Assembly: GCF_000835495.1 (NCBI RefSeq)
Contig: NW_015622542.1
Span: 372,001 to 436,000 of the forward strand
Length of the DNA stretch: 64,000 bases
DNA from: Cladophialophora immunda
Taxonomy: Eukaryota > Ascomycota > Eurotiomycetes > Chaetothyriales > Herpotrichiellaceae
Reading direction: 5' to 3'
The translations under genes and the position numbers were made by a program. The stretch's first letter is position 1. Every line of letters begins with the position of its first letter. Under the pieces are notes generated by a model. It worked only from the letters and a program-made list of their open reading frames with translations, was not told the DNA's origin and did not search any database. Positions 1 through 10,627 of the stretch are shown here, one piece after another.

Positions 1-1596
1 AGCAAAGTTCGCAGCGGTTGTGTTACATGCAAGTATGTCAATACATCTAGCTCTCTACATCGAGGACGAAAGTTAACGTCGAAAAGGGCCCGTCATATAA
101 AATGCGACGAGCAGAGGCCCAGCTGCCAGAGATGTATACGAAGCAAAAGAGAATGCAAGGGCTATGTCGATCCAGTCAAGAGCACAAAGCCGAATAGAAA
201 GGGCCAGGCCTTCGTTGTCTATGTGCCAGACCCTCTCTACATGATGACTTCTCTTCCAGACATGGATTGGAGAGAGAAGCGGTCTTTCAACTTCTTTCGG
301 AATCGAACAGCTGGCGAGTTAGCTGGATATTTTCGTCCCGAGCTGTGGTCTCGGTTCATACTGACCACGGCGCATCATGAGGATGCTATCAAGCACGCGG
401 TGATATCCATCGGCGGCCTACACGAACTTTTCCTGTGTCCTGCGCCATCCACAGATCCCTCTCTGCTTGCATTTGCCATGCAGCACTACGGCAGAGCCAT
501 GCACCATGTGGTTAAGCTCGATACAAGCAGATCACCTCGAGCGGTTGACGTTGCGTTGACTGTGTCAGTCCTCTTTGCCTGCATTGAGATTCTTCGAAAA
601 CACTTTGCCTCTTCACTGAGTCACATATACTCTGGCATGAGGATCCTAGCGGAACTGGCTCGTCGCTCTGAAGACACCCCAGAACACTACCTGCCGAGAC
701 ATCTGCTAGTCCAGATGTACCTGAGGCTAGACACTCAGGTCATGGAATTTGGGAAGGACGGGTTCCAAGCGCCTCCTGCCTTTGCGATAACCTCAGTCGA
801 TCCTGTCCCCGCCACTTTCAGTGATGCGGATGAAGCTCGGTCATCCTTCGAAATGTGTCGCTACCAGGTATTGCACTTTGCGCGCGATGTCCAGGCTACG
901 AGAAGGAATTGTGGTACGCCTCGCCCATATCCTAAGGACCTCGATGGAAGGCATCAAGTGCTTCGACAGCACTTTAACGAGTGGGAAATAGCTTTTCGAC
1001 GCTTGTTGCAGAGAAAACGCAGCCACGACCTTGCGGCATTGATTCTCAAAGCTTCGAGCGTTGCTCTTGATATCATTCTAAGCTCATGCCTTGAACGCAA
1101 TGAGATGATCTTCGATCTACTTACAGACAAATTTCAGGAGTTGGTCCTCGTTGCAGAGGAGATAGTGCAAAGGATGCTACAAGATTCCAGACCGAAAAGA
1201 TCATCTAAACATCTGGAAACCACTTGGAAAGATGGCACTCACGACGCTTCTCCCTCAACTCCAGATCATCATACGGAGCCTGTCATTTCCATGAACCTCG
1301 GAATCGTCTCGCATCTCTATATGGCAGCAACGAGATCCCGGGACCCAGATATTCGCCAGAGGTCTTTATGTTTGCTGAAGACTATCAAAAGACGGGAAGG
1401 GATTTGTGACAGTGACATGTTGGCAGCGTTTGCGGAAAAGCTAGTTATGGAAGAAGAACACGAAGCTCTAAGACGAATGCAAGGTGTGTACAGCAACGAT
1501 AGAAGACAGATCAAGCTTCCTTCGTCGACGCAAATTCCAGAGCTGGTCAGAATTCAAGTTTTACAGCACCGACCGCGAGATCTTGACGCCATGTGA
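1..1596 (+). CDS. Zn(II)2Cys6 transcription factor, 5' end outside window
   Basis: Fungal binuclear zinc-cluster regulator, presumably nuclear and DNA-binding. The visible part starts inside the zinc cluster. An intron at 33-86 (GTATGT donor, AAAAG acceptor) splits it, and after joining the six cysteines are spaced C-x2-C-x6-C-x6-C-x2-C-x6-C (visible residues 7-34). A basic stretch follows, then about 450 residues of alpha-helical regulatory region without other motifs I recognise. About 513 residues are visible; the N-terminus is missing. The stop at 1594-1596 lies 285 bp from the convergent sugar-transporter stop. Its position beside a sugar porter and a xylosidase suggests a pathway regulator, but that is inference. 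The DNA target cannot be read from the sequence. Confidence 0.88.
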   Translation, partial: SKVRSGCVTCKYVNTSSSLHRGRKLTSKRARHIKCDEQRPSCQRCIRSKRECKGYVDPVKSTKPNRKGQAFVVYVPDPLYMMTSLPDMDWREKRSFNFFRNRTAGELAGYFRPELWSRFILTTAHHEDAIKHAVISIGGLHELFLCPAPSTDPSLLAFAMQHYGRAMHHVVKLDTSRSPRAVDVALTVSVLFACIEILRKHFASSLSHIYSGMRILAELARRSEDTPEHYLPRHLLVQMYLRLDTQVMEFGKDGFQAPPAFAITSVDPVPATFSDADEARSSFEMCRYQVLHFARDVQATRRNCGTPRPYPKDLDGRHQVLRQHFNEWEIAFRRLLQRKRSHDLAALILKASSVALDIILSSCLERNEMIFDLLTDKFQELVLVAEEIVQRMLQDSRPKRSSKHLETTWKDGTHDASPSTPDHHTEPVISMNLGIVSHLYMAATRSRDPDIRQRSLCLLKTIKRREGICDSDMLAAFAEKLVMEEEHEALRRMQGVYSNDRRQIKLPSSTQIPELVRIQVLQHRPRDLDAM

Positions 1597-1881
1597 CTAC
1601 AAAACCAGCCTTTGGAGCGATTTCGATCACAAACCCAAACAAGCTGCTGGTTGCTCACGGATGATTGGTTAACTCGGAAGTTCACCGACGTTGGAGACAC
1701 AACTACTTATCTCTTTACGTTGGGCCCTCCACTGTGAAGTAAGTCGGAAGGATAAATTTCAACTGCGTTTGTCACCCTACGAGACTCGTCTATGGAAATC
1801 ATGAAGTCTGTCAACCAATGGTCTGCTGACCCTCGACTCTCTCAGTAGCAGATGTGACTATCAGTTCCCAGGTGCAGGTGC

Positions 1882-3946
1882 TCACACAACCTTTGTCTCA
1901 GCTGTCTTCTCCCTGACCTCGGAGACCTTCTCGTCACTGCTGTGATCGATTCCTTGGAGTGCACTAAGGCGACGATTGAGACCGATCTCAGCGTTGATCT
2001 GGGCCATGCGCTCCTGGTCGGCAGTGGCCACACCGCTGGATCCGAAGACGAGGTCCATCTCCTCCAGACTGAGCTGCTTGGTTTCAGGAACTGGCAGATG
2101 CGTCAGTAACGTGTCTGGAAAGGCTAGCTTGTGGATTCGTCTTACCAAAGAACCAGATAAAGCCAGCTCCCATGGTGATCAATATGCCAAAAATAATGAA
2201 AGTTCCATATGTGATGCCGGTAATCATGTCTGGAGTGACTTGACCAACAATGAAATTGTTCATCCAGTTCGAGGAAGCACCAAGGGCGATACCATATGGG
2301 CGTGCAGACAGAGGCCAGACCTCAGCGACGACGATCCAAGCACTGCGTTACATGTCAATTTGTGTGCCACAAAAACAATAGAAATTCTGGTTCGACTTAC
2401 CATGGACCCCAGGACCAACCGAAGTGGATGACGAAGAGCCACACCATGACAATCGCAGCCCAGCCGGCAGCATGGTGAGTGGGCCATTGATGTTGGTTCT
2501 TCGCAAAAATGACCGCGATGATGAAGTGACAAAGACCCATTCCGAGGGCACCAAGAGCCAGGGCAGGTCTCCTTCCAATTCTGTCAATGTAAAGGATGGA
2601 TGGAATGGTTGCCAACAACATGGCAATACCGACCACGCCTGTCGCGAGAAGGGATGTAGTGTTCGATGACAGCCCAAGAGAGCCGAAGATCTAGGGCGCT
2701 GTCAGTGTCTTCCAGACATCAATTTCAGCAGTCAATGTCACCCACCTGAGGAGCATAGTAAAGCACGGCATTGATTCCGGTCCATTGCTGGAAGAACATG
2801 GTCACTGTCGCGACAATAACTCGGCGGAACATGGGCATTGTCTTGAACAGAGAGCCAATCGCAACAAATTGTAGCTTGATGGTGTTGGTTGCTGTCATTT
2901 CGGCCAGATGAGGGAAGTTTGCCTCAACAGTCCGCTTCTCGAACATGGACTGGGCCTTGATCTCGAGGAACTCCAAGTCAATGAGTTGATGATCCACGGG
3001 CAGAGATCTCAAAGTTGCCAATGTCCGGCGGGCTTCCTCTTCGCGTCCATGGTGGACCAACCATCGAGGAGTAAATGGCATCCAAACCATTCCGACGAGC
3101 AGGATAAGGGCAGGGAAGAGTTGAAGGGCAAGAGGGACGAGCCAGGCTGCCTCAGATTGACTGTCGCCTGTGCCGCCGATGTAGTTGGTGCCATAGTCCT
3201 AGCAAGAGGTCAGTGGGAGCACCACTGGAGTCACAGAGGTACACTTACGATCCAGAAGCTGACCATGATGCCAAACTCGATAGCGAATTGTTGGACTCCA
3301 ATGAGCAGACCTCGAAGCTCAGGAGGCGAGCATTCGGCGACGTACATGGGCACGATCATGGATAGCGAGCCGACACCCATACCGACGACAAACCGGCCTC
3401 CAAGGATGGCTGAGTGGCCAGCCTGGACAGCTGTGCATTGCACTATAACACCGATGATGAAAATGCAGGTGTTGACCAAGATGGCATATTTCCTGGAGAT
3501 GATCTCGGCGAGGAAGCCGGAGTACAGAGTGCCTGTCCAGGCGCCCAACTCAAGGATGGAGGTGAGCCAGCCTTTCTTCGACTGGTCGGTGGTGTAGTCT
3601 CCCATGTGTCGATTGAAGGAATTCATGGTCCTGGCATTCGGTCAACAATCTGCCCCCAGCACCGGACATTACCACCGAAGAAAGAGTCCAGCCGTGAGAC
3701 TCTCCTCGCGACCAAAAAGGCGTGCACATTCATTTCAAAGGAGTTCAGTGGTGAGACTTACAAGACACCGCTGAAAACACCTTGGTTGTAACCGTAAAGG
3801 AGACCACCAATGCAAGCAAAGCATGCGATCAGAAAGACACGGATGTTCCTGACCAGCGCCTGCGGGCCAGCCTTGCCGGACAGCTGCAGACGCTGCTGGA
3901 GAGCGGCATCGGTGAATTGGGAGGTCTTGCCCGCCGTGTGAACCAT
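1882..3946 (-). CDS. MFS sugar porter (SP family), probable monosaccharide transporter
   Basis: Twelve-helix plasma-membrane sugar transporter, 571 aa after splicing six exons (3946-3762, 3630-3249, 3198-2746, 2690-2401, 2342-2146, 2090-1882). All five introns are GT-AG and every junction keeps the frame. Family marks in order: GGLLYGYNQGVFSGVL in helix 1, GRFVVGMGVG, the PFTPRWL variant of the PESPRWL loop, QQWTGINAVLYYAP in helix 7, DRIGRRP, and VPETKQLSLEEMD at the end of helix 12. The start ATG at 3946 directly precedes the usual short cytoplasmic N-terminus. It is divergent from the beta-xylosidase across a 1.4-kb shared promoter, so xylose or another hemicellulose sugar is a plausible substrate. 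Hexose cannot be excluded. Confidence 0.93.
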
Positions 3947-5362
3947 GGTTGCGACTGTACAACGACAACAGCAGCAGATATCTTGGAGCAACTAGTGACT
4001 GGGAACTGGAGACTGGAGACTGGAGACGGACCGCAAGATGGGTGTCTCTTGGGATCTTGTATCTCATCGACAGCTGATCACCTCCGCGTGCCGTCTTCCG
4101 TCTTCAGGCTAATTCAAATCCTGGAGAATACAACATGGCGCACATGGACCATGTCACATCCACCTCGATCATGCGCACTGATGGCGTTTTCATTGGAGAG
4201 GGGACAGATATCCTGGCTAGCGGACATGCAATCGGGAGAAAGCCCAGCGAAGCATTGCACGGCTGGGCTAAGCACCAACAAGGCCAGATCAAGGAATATC
4301 CTTTAGGGATCGGCAGCTAGCATCCGTTTCAAAAACGCCATCGCAGCCACCAGGCTCCGGGATCTGTCTGACAAATGCCATCTGCAACTTGGACCCGACG
4401 AACAGAGGGCATTGGGCACCATTGGGGAGCGGAACATGGCACCTAGGCTCATGGTCAGACCACCCGTTTTCTCGTCCGGTGGCCTGGGCAGACGAATCCA
4501 GCCTGTCGCCATTGGCGGGACGCTCGTACCGATATCAGGATAAAACCATCCTCTCGGCCGTCGAATGTTCCATGGAATGATGAGGTCAAACCTTGAGAAG
4601 ACGGCACTCGTCCTGGCTGCACAAAAGGCGGCAAGGATCACGAGAGGTCGAAAGCCCCCAGTTCTCCACAGAATGTTCGCCCTCCGCCTCCACAGTCACA
4701 GCTGGCATTTAGCCTAATTGCCCGCTGTGATGAGTCGGTGCAGCTGAGTGGCCCAGGGCCGGTGATTGACGCACAGGCAACTGTGCCCTTCCCCTCTCGT
4801 CTGTTTTGTCTGCCTTTGCCCTTTTATCCAAAATCAATCCAGCTCGAAAGCGACTGAGAGAAGAACAGCCCAAGGAAAACACCGAGGTGCAGAACCTGGT
4901 GACGATATACCCGTCGATGCTGGAGCTAGGAGACATGCCCGTGATGCCGGACACCAGCCACCGGCCTTCAACCCTTTGCATCTCAAAGGCTTAGCGGTGT
5001 GCATTGTCCCTGGTTCATCAAACGCAACGGCACCAGAAGGATTGACAGAGATACTTTGTCTGTGCAGTCATAGGCATCGGCAACGACTTTCGTCCCCCGG
5101 TTACTTCCTGCCGGTAATTGCATACTGGAATGATCGTCGCTGCAAGACCTGGCTTGCTAAAGGATGAATTCTCAATGATGGCTAATTCCCAACATTGACT
5201 TGCTTGACAGACCTTGCGGAGAATGGGAGGGGCACAGTAGGTACAAGGTTGGTGAAATTGAAGGCCCTTATAACCCAGGATGGAGACCGTGAGGGCCGTT
5301 TTCTTTTTATCCGCTGTGAAGGCGTCTCTTGCAAACTTCCCAGCGCAAAGAGTATTGAAACC
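3947..5362. promoter_or_regulatory. Shared divergent promoter, transporter / beta-xylosidase
   Basis: 1416 bp with no supportable gene. It holds four GGCTAA hexamers (4107-4112 +, 4266-4271 +, 4709-4714 -, 5180-5185 +) and one GGCTAG (4215-4220 +). These match the GGCTAR core known for the xylanolytic activator XlnR/Xyr1. About 0.7 GGCTAA would be expected by chance on both strands. A short direct repeat of CTGGAGA units lies near 4005-4025. Short open frames here look like chance. Confidence 0.5.
5268..5273 (+). promoter_or_regulatory. Candidate TATA box of beta-xylosidase
   Basis: TTATAA about 90 bp before the ATG at 5363, a plausible distance for a fungal inducible gene. It was found by eye and has no expression support. 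Confidence 0.4.
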
Positions 5363-7902
5363 ATGGCAGCCACTGTGCTTGGTCTCCTCGCGCTGCTGGC
5401 CGTGCCGGCGGTGGCAGATTTGTTCCCCGATTGTGTCCATGGACCTCTTGCAAACAATACTGTGTGTGATACGTCTGCATCGGTGGCAGACAGAGCCAGG
5501 GCGCTCATTGGAGCCATGACTCTCGATGAGAAATTCAATTTGACAGGCAACACTTCCCCAGGAGTGCCACGTCTGGGAATCCACAGCTATCAATGGTGGC
5601 GTGAGTTTACCCAAGGCCTCCGAGTTTTGCTTGTCATACTTATCAGATATCAGAGGAAGCATTGCACGGCGTGGCCAGCTCTCCAGGCGTGACCTTCAAC
5701 CAAAATGGAGAGTGGTCTTATGCGACGTCCTTCCCACAACCAATCCTGATGTCGGCAGCGTTTGATGATGCGTTGATTCACGCTGTCGCGACTGTTGTCA
5801 GCACCGAAGCACGCGCATTCAACAATGCCAACAGGAGTGGACTGGACTACTGGACACCCAATATCAACCCGTACAAGTGAGTAAGATTGTCGTTCAAGTC
5901 CATAAGCCCGAAGTGTCCCGAGCTCTGTTCTAACCTATGATGTGGTAGAGATCCACGCTGGGGCCGCGGGCAAGAGACTCCGGGAGAAGATCCTTTCCAT
6001 CTCAAGTCTTATGTTGCTTCCCTGATCAATGGTCTCCAAGGTGGCCATGACCCAGCGATCAAGAAAGTGGTTGCCACTTGCAAGCATTTCGTCGCGTATG
6101 ACCTGGAGAACTGGGAGACCACAGATCGATACAACTTCGACGCCCAAGTTACCACTCAGGATCTTGCCGAGTACTACATGCAGCCGTTCCAAACCTGTGC
6201 GAGAGACGCCAATGTCGGGTGAGTGAGATATAGCATGATCTTTATTGGTCGACTCACTTACAACCATAAGCTCGATCATGTGCTCCTACAACGCCTTGAA
6301 TGGCGTGCCCACCTGCGCCGACCCGTACATCCTGCAAACTATTTTGAGAGAACATTGGAATTGGACAGGCGAGGGCCAGTATGTGACCTCTGATTGCGAC
6401 GCAATTCAAAATATCTACATGCCGCACGACTATACAACGTCTCGAGAGCAAGCCGTCGCCGACGCCTTGAAAGCAGGGACTGATCTCAACTGCGTAGGTC
6501 CCTCTGTCCAGATACATGCCGCTGCGTAATGCTGACCTTGTCCAAGGGTACATACTATCAGACACACCTTCCTGGAGCGTATGAAAGGGGGCTGTTCAAT
6601 GAAAGCGTGCTCGACCAGACACTGACCCGTCTTTACTCTTCTCTGATACGCCTGGGATATTTTGATCCGGCATCTGCCACTCCGTATCGCTCCCTCGGCT
6701 GGCAGAATGTGTCGACCCCAGCCTCCGAAGCCCTTGCATTGAAGGCGGCCGAGGAAGGCATTGTGCTCCTCAAGAATGACGGCACGCTGCCGTTGTCTTT
6801 GCCATCAGACAGGAACACCACCATCGCTCTGTTTGGTGAATGGGCAAATGTGACGACGCAGATGCAAGGCAACTACTATGGCCAGGCGCGGTTCCTTCAT
6901 GGGCCACTCTACGCCTTGCAGCAATTGCCTCACGTCAACATCAAATACACCAGCAGCCAGAGCAGCATCAACTTCCCTACCACAGATAACTGGGATGACC
7001 TGATCTCGGCTGCGGAAGAGGGCGACATCGTGATCGTTGCAGACGGCATCAACGATGACGACGAAAGCGAGAGCTTGGACCGGTACGACATCAGCTGGGC
7101 CCCAGGAAAGATCGATCTGATCAACCAGGTCACGGCGATGGGCAAGCCGGTCATCTTGCTTCAGATGGGTGATCAGCTCGACGACACTCCCTTCTTGAAC
7201 AACCCCAACATCTCGGCCATCGTATGGGCCGGCTATCCAGGCATGGCTGGAGGCGATGCTCTTGTCAACATCATTACGGGCAAGGTGGCGCCGGCAGGAA
7301 GACTCCCTGTCACGCAGTACCCTGCCAACTACGTTGAACAGGTCGCCATGACAGACATGAACCTGAGGCCCAACGCCTCGTCCGGAAACCCTGGCAGAAC
7401 ATACAAATGGTACGACAATGCTGTTCTCCCGTTCGGATATGGCTTGCACTACACCAACTTTAGTCTCACGGCGGTCCAGCCCAAGCAGTCAAGCTTCAAC
7501 ATCTCCAAGCTGGTGTCTAGCTGCGACCGCTCGACGTACAAGTACCTCGACCTGTGCCCCTTCAGCACGTTCGAGGTCAATGTCACCAACACGGGCAGAG
7601 TGGCGTCCGACTTTGTAACGTTAGGGTTTATCAGTGGCCAGAATGGGCCTGCCCCCCATCCCATCAAGGAACTGGTTGCGTACCAAAGACTGTTCAACAT
7701 CACCCGTGGGTCGTCGAAGACGGCGGCGCTGGATTTGACGCTGGGCAGTCTCGCGCGGCGAGATGAGAATGGAAATCAAATCCTATACCCTGGAGACTAT
7801 GGATTGCTGTTGGATGTGCCGACGCAGGCGATGGTGAACTTCACCCTGACAGGGAGTCCAGTGACACTGGATCAGTGGCCGCAGAGACCCGCCAGTGGGT
7901 GA
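5363..7902 (+). CDS. GH3 exo-1,4-beta-xylosidase, secreted
   Basis: Secreted glycoside hydrolase family 3 enzyme, expected to release xylose from xylo-oligosaccharides. Five exons (5363-5600, 5654-5876, 5949-6218, 6271-6493, 6547-7902) give 769 aa, a normal length for fungal beta-xylosidases. An N-terminal signal peptide is clear (hydrophobic run ending VPAVADLF). The family pattern is present: WWQEALHGVA near residue 80, WGRGQETPGEDP, CKHFVAYDLEN, MCSYNALNGVPTCA, and the nucleophile region VTSDCDAIQNIY with the probable nucleophile Asp at about 285. The C-terminal half has the GH3 C and fibronectin-III-like domains, with WAGYPGMAGGDA and PFGYGLHYTNF. Several NxS/T glycosylation sites fit secretion. 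SDCDA rather than SDW favours xylosidase over beta-glucosidase. It probably works with the divergent transporter. Confidence 0.95.
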
Positions 7903-9463
7903 AGGATGAAAAGGATGCCGGAAGGGACGGAGCGAGGGAGACTTGGAAGATGCATATGCGTGATTGATAGATGATAGCTACCAATGTGGGTGGCATAGGA
8001 TTGCACATGCTTGAGGGCACTAGCATTTGGGATGGCTTTGGGCTTCGCTAAATAGACGGGGCTGTGGCTTATGCCTGCCTAGGTACCTAAGGGACAATAA
8101 GTAGCTTACTTATAGGTAAGTTATAGGTGGCCAGGAGTCTAAGTGACTCGATAGTTCTAGGCACGGAGCAGGCATAGGCAGCCTATTTGAGTAACATTGT
8201 TTAGGTGCCTTCTCGCAGGTCTTGGGAGAGGGGCATCACGTCACATGCCAGTGCCTCTCTCCTCTCATTACCCCGCGTTCAGTCGGTCGACGCATGCACC
8301 ACCACCACCACCGCCACATGAATCCTCTCCGAAAAGTCCCTCCGTCCAGGATCAAGGATTGATTCAACCCACCACCACCACCCTCATCAAGCTTTCGACT
8401 TCCCACCTCCCATCCCTGAATTGACCTTGACCTGGTCACTTAGCCTCCATCAGCGCAATCCTTGCATTGTGCGTCCACGGCGCTTGGACCCGTCTTCTCA
8501 TCCTCCCTCCATCCCTTCTTTGTCCAACGTCTCCGATTGCGAAGCGAGACAACGACACCAACGACACCAACGACACCACCGCAGCACCAAAGCAACAACG
8601 AGAAAGTTAGTCACTCTAGCTAGGTCCCTCAGCCAACTACGGCCCTCCTCCCTCGTCCATCAACTCCCTCCGAACGTCAAGTTTAGGTCCATGTGATCAC
8701 CACACGCTTTCTGCGAACGAGGCTTCAGAACCGTGCCTACCTACCTACTTGCTACCTACCTGCCCACCAATCAATCTATCAACCAAACTAATCAAGTCTC
8801 CAATTCCTCAAACCTGTACCTATCGTCGTCCCCATATCATCCCGTCGACCCGACTCAGTCTTGACCACCCCTCCTAGAGTCAGCCGAACTCCTTGGGCGC
8901 CACCGTCTTTGCGGAGTGGGAGGGTGGGAAAAGACCGGCACGGCGCAAAAGCCTGCATCGGTACTGGTTCGTTCGTTTCGACCAGCGTTGCCAGCCTCTC
9001 ACTACCGGATTGAGTTGGTGTTGTTTGCACCAACTCCAGAGTGCCATTCCGTTCGAACAGGGTAGATCGAGTGGCCCTTGGACTGCGGTGGGCTGGATCC
9101 TACTACACCTTCGGCAAGTCTTGCACTGCATGGTGTGTTACAAACACCAAAGAACCAGACCTAGAGCGGCATCTACCATCGAACACTATTACTATACCCT
9201 TACGTTACACTCTACCGGACCCCTAGTGGCTTTTATCTCGTATGAGGGACTAACACCAAACGATCGAACTGTTACTGGGTCCGAGGCTTTGCAGAGAACC
9301 TGAGTCTGAGGGGCGGTCACTGGCATCGGGAAAGTGTGAGCAGGGGATAAGATCCTACACCTGTGTGGCGTGGACTCTTCGCTTAATCCTCAACACCTAT
9401 TCCTGGTCTGGGCATCTGCGTACCAACGATCATCGCTGTCCCCTCCGCTCCCCGGGGACCATC
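7903..9463. other. Intergenic; pyrimidine-rich leader of SPRY gene
   Basis: No gene supported. The first 200 bp hold AT-rich 3' sequence and a CCTAGGTACC element (8079-8088). From about 8200 the strand is C/T-rich, typical of a fungal promoter and 5' leader. It includes three copies of the 9-mer ACGACACCA (8552-8578) and CTAC repeats (8739-8763). Short open frames here have no recognisable features. Confidence 0.4.
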
Positions 9464-10627
9464 ATGGGCCTCTTCAAGTCTCTCAAGGGCAAAGTTGACG
9501 TCGGGACGGAGAACCCTTCGGCAAACAACAATCTAGGTCACGAAGGAGGATGGAGCCGGACACAAGGTCGGCAGGAAGATCACTACGCCCCTCCACCAGG
9601 GCCGCCTCCGTCGCATCATCAACGGAACTACGGGACAGAGGAGACCGTTCAGCCTCCTTCCGGTCCACCACCATCACACCGCCGCGGCCACGATGGCACT
9701 CACAATGAAGACTTCTCCCCTCCGCCCGGTCCGCCGCCCTCCCACCTCTCAAGCTCAAAGCCTGACAACCCTCCACCCTACCATGACTGGACTGTGATTC
9801 CCGATACGGCACTCCTCCCGCCACCTCCGCCGCTACCACAAGACTACTCGCCAACGAACAACGCGTCGTACGACTCCGCGGCGCGTGCCCACGAATGGTG
9901 TGCAAAACACCCTGTGTACACGCCCAGCACGCCTAGCCACGAGATCCACCTCCTGGCAAATGCAGGCCACATTACCCTGGAACCTCCGCCGTTACAGCTG
10001 CGGAAGCACTTGACGGCGTTCCGGCAGACGAGCCCCACGACGTGGCACGTGGCGACGAGCAAACACCAGCAAGACGCGATCATTGTGGCCTCGATCCCCT
10101 TGTATTTCGCCTGTGTGGACAACCCGCTGTCCACCTCGGAGCCGAAGACGATCTACTTTGAGATCGCCGTCCGCCGCATCCTCAACGCGAACTCGGGTAT
10201 CGCGATCGGGTTCGCCGCGAAGCCCTATCCGCCGTGGCGCTTGCCCGGGTGGCACCGCGCGAGCATCGGCGTGCACGGGGACGACGGGCGGAGATTCGTG
10301 AACGACCCGTGGGGCGGGCGGGACTTTGTCCAGGCGTTCAAGGAGGGCGAAGTTGTCGGAGTGGGCATGCGTTTCTCCACGCAGGCCGCGACGGGTGCTC
10401 ATGGAGGCGGGCCCGGGATGGGCAAGGTCAAGACGCGCGCCTTCGTCACCAGAGACGGCAAGGCCGACGAGCGGTGGGGCTGGGACATGGACGAAGAACG
10501 CGACCTGCGCGATGAAGGCGTCGACGGCCTCATGGGCGAGGGCGACCTGTACCCCGCCATCGGAGTGTTTGGCGCCGTCGAGTTCGACGTCAGGTTTGGA
10601 GACAGCGTGAATTGGAGGGGGAGATAG
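9464..10627 (+). CDS. SPRY-domain protein with proline-rich repeats
   Basis: 387 aa, single exon, probably cytoplasmic; no signal peptide or membrane segment. The start at 9464 has a good context (ACCATCATGG). The N-terminal 120 residues are disordered and carry three copies of a PP(P/S)GPPPSH motif at roughly 22-25-residue spacing, which could bind SH3, WW or similar partners. From about residue 200 the sequence fits a SPRY domain: IYFEIAVRRI, then GIAIGFAAKPYPPWRLPGW, then SIGVHGDDGRRF, VGVGMRF, and a closing YPAIGVFGAVEFDVRFG. SPRY domains are protein-interaction modules. I cannot name the partner or process. Codon third positions are very G/C-rich in the domain half. Confidence 0.85.
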   Translation: MGLFKSLKGKVDVGTENPSANNNLGHEGGWSRTQGRQEDHYAPPPGPPPSHHQRNYGTEETVQPPSGPPPSHRRGHDGTHNEDFSPPPGPPPSHLSSSKPDNPPPYHDWTVIPDTALLPPPPPLPQDYSPTNNASYDSAARAHEWCAKHPVYTPSTPSHEIHLLANAGHITLEPPPLQLRKHLTAFRQTSPTTWHVATSKHQQDAIIVASIPLYFACVDNPLSTSEPKTIYFEIAVRRILNANSGIAIGFAAKPYPPWRLPGWHRASIGVHGDDGRRFVNDPWGGRDFVQAFKEGEVVGVGMRFSTQAATGAHGGGPGMGKVKTRAFVTRDGKADERWGWDMDEERDLRDEGVDGLMGEGDLYPAIGVFGAVEFDVRFGDSVNWRGR

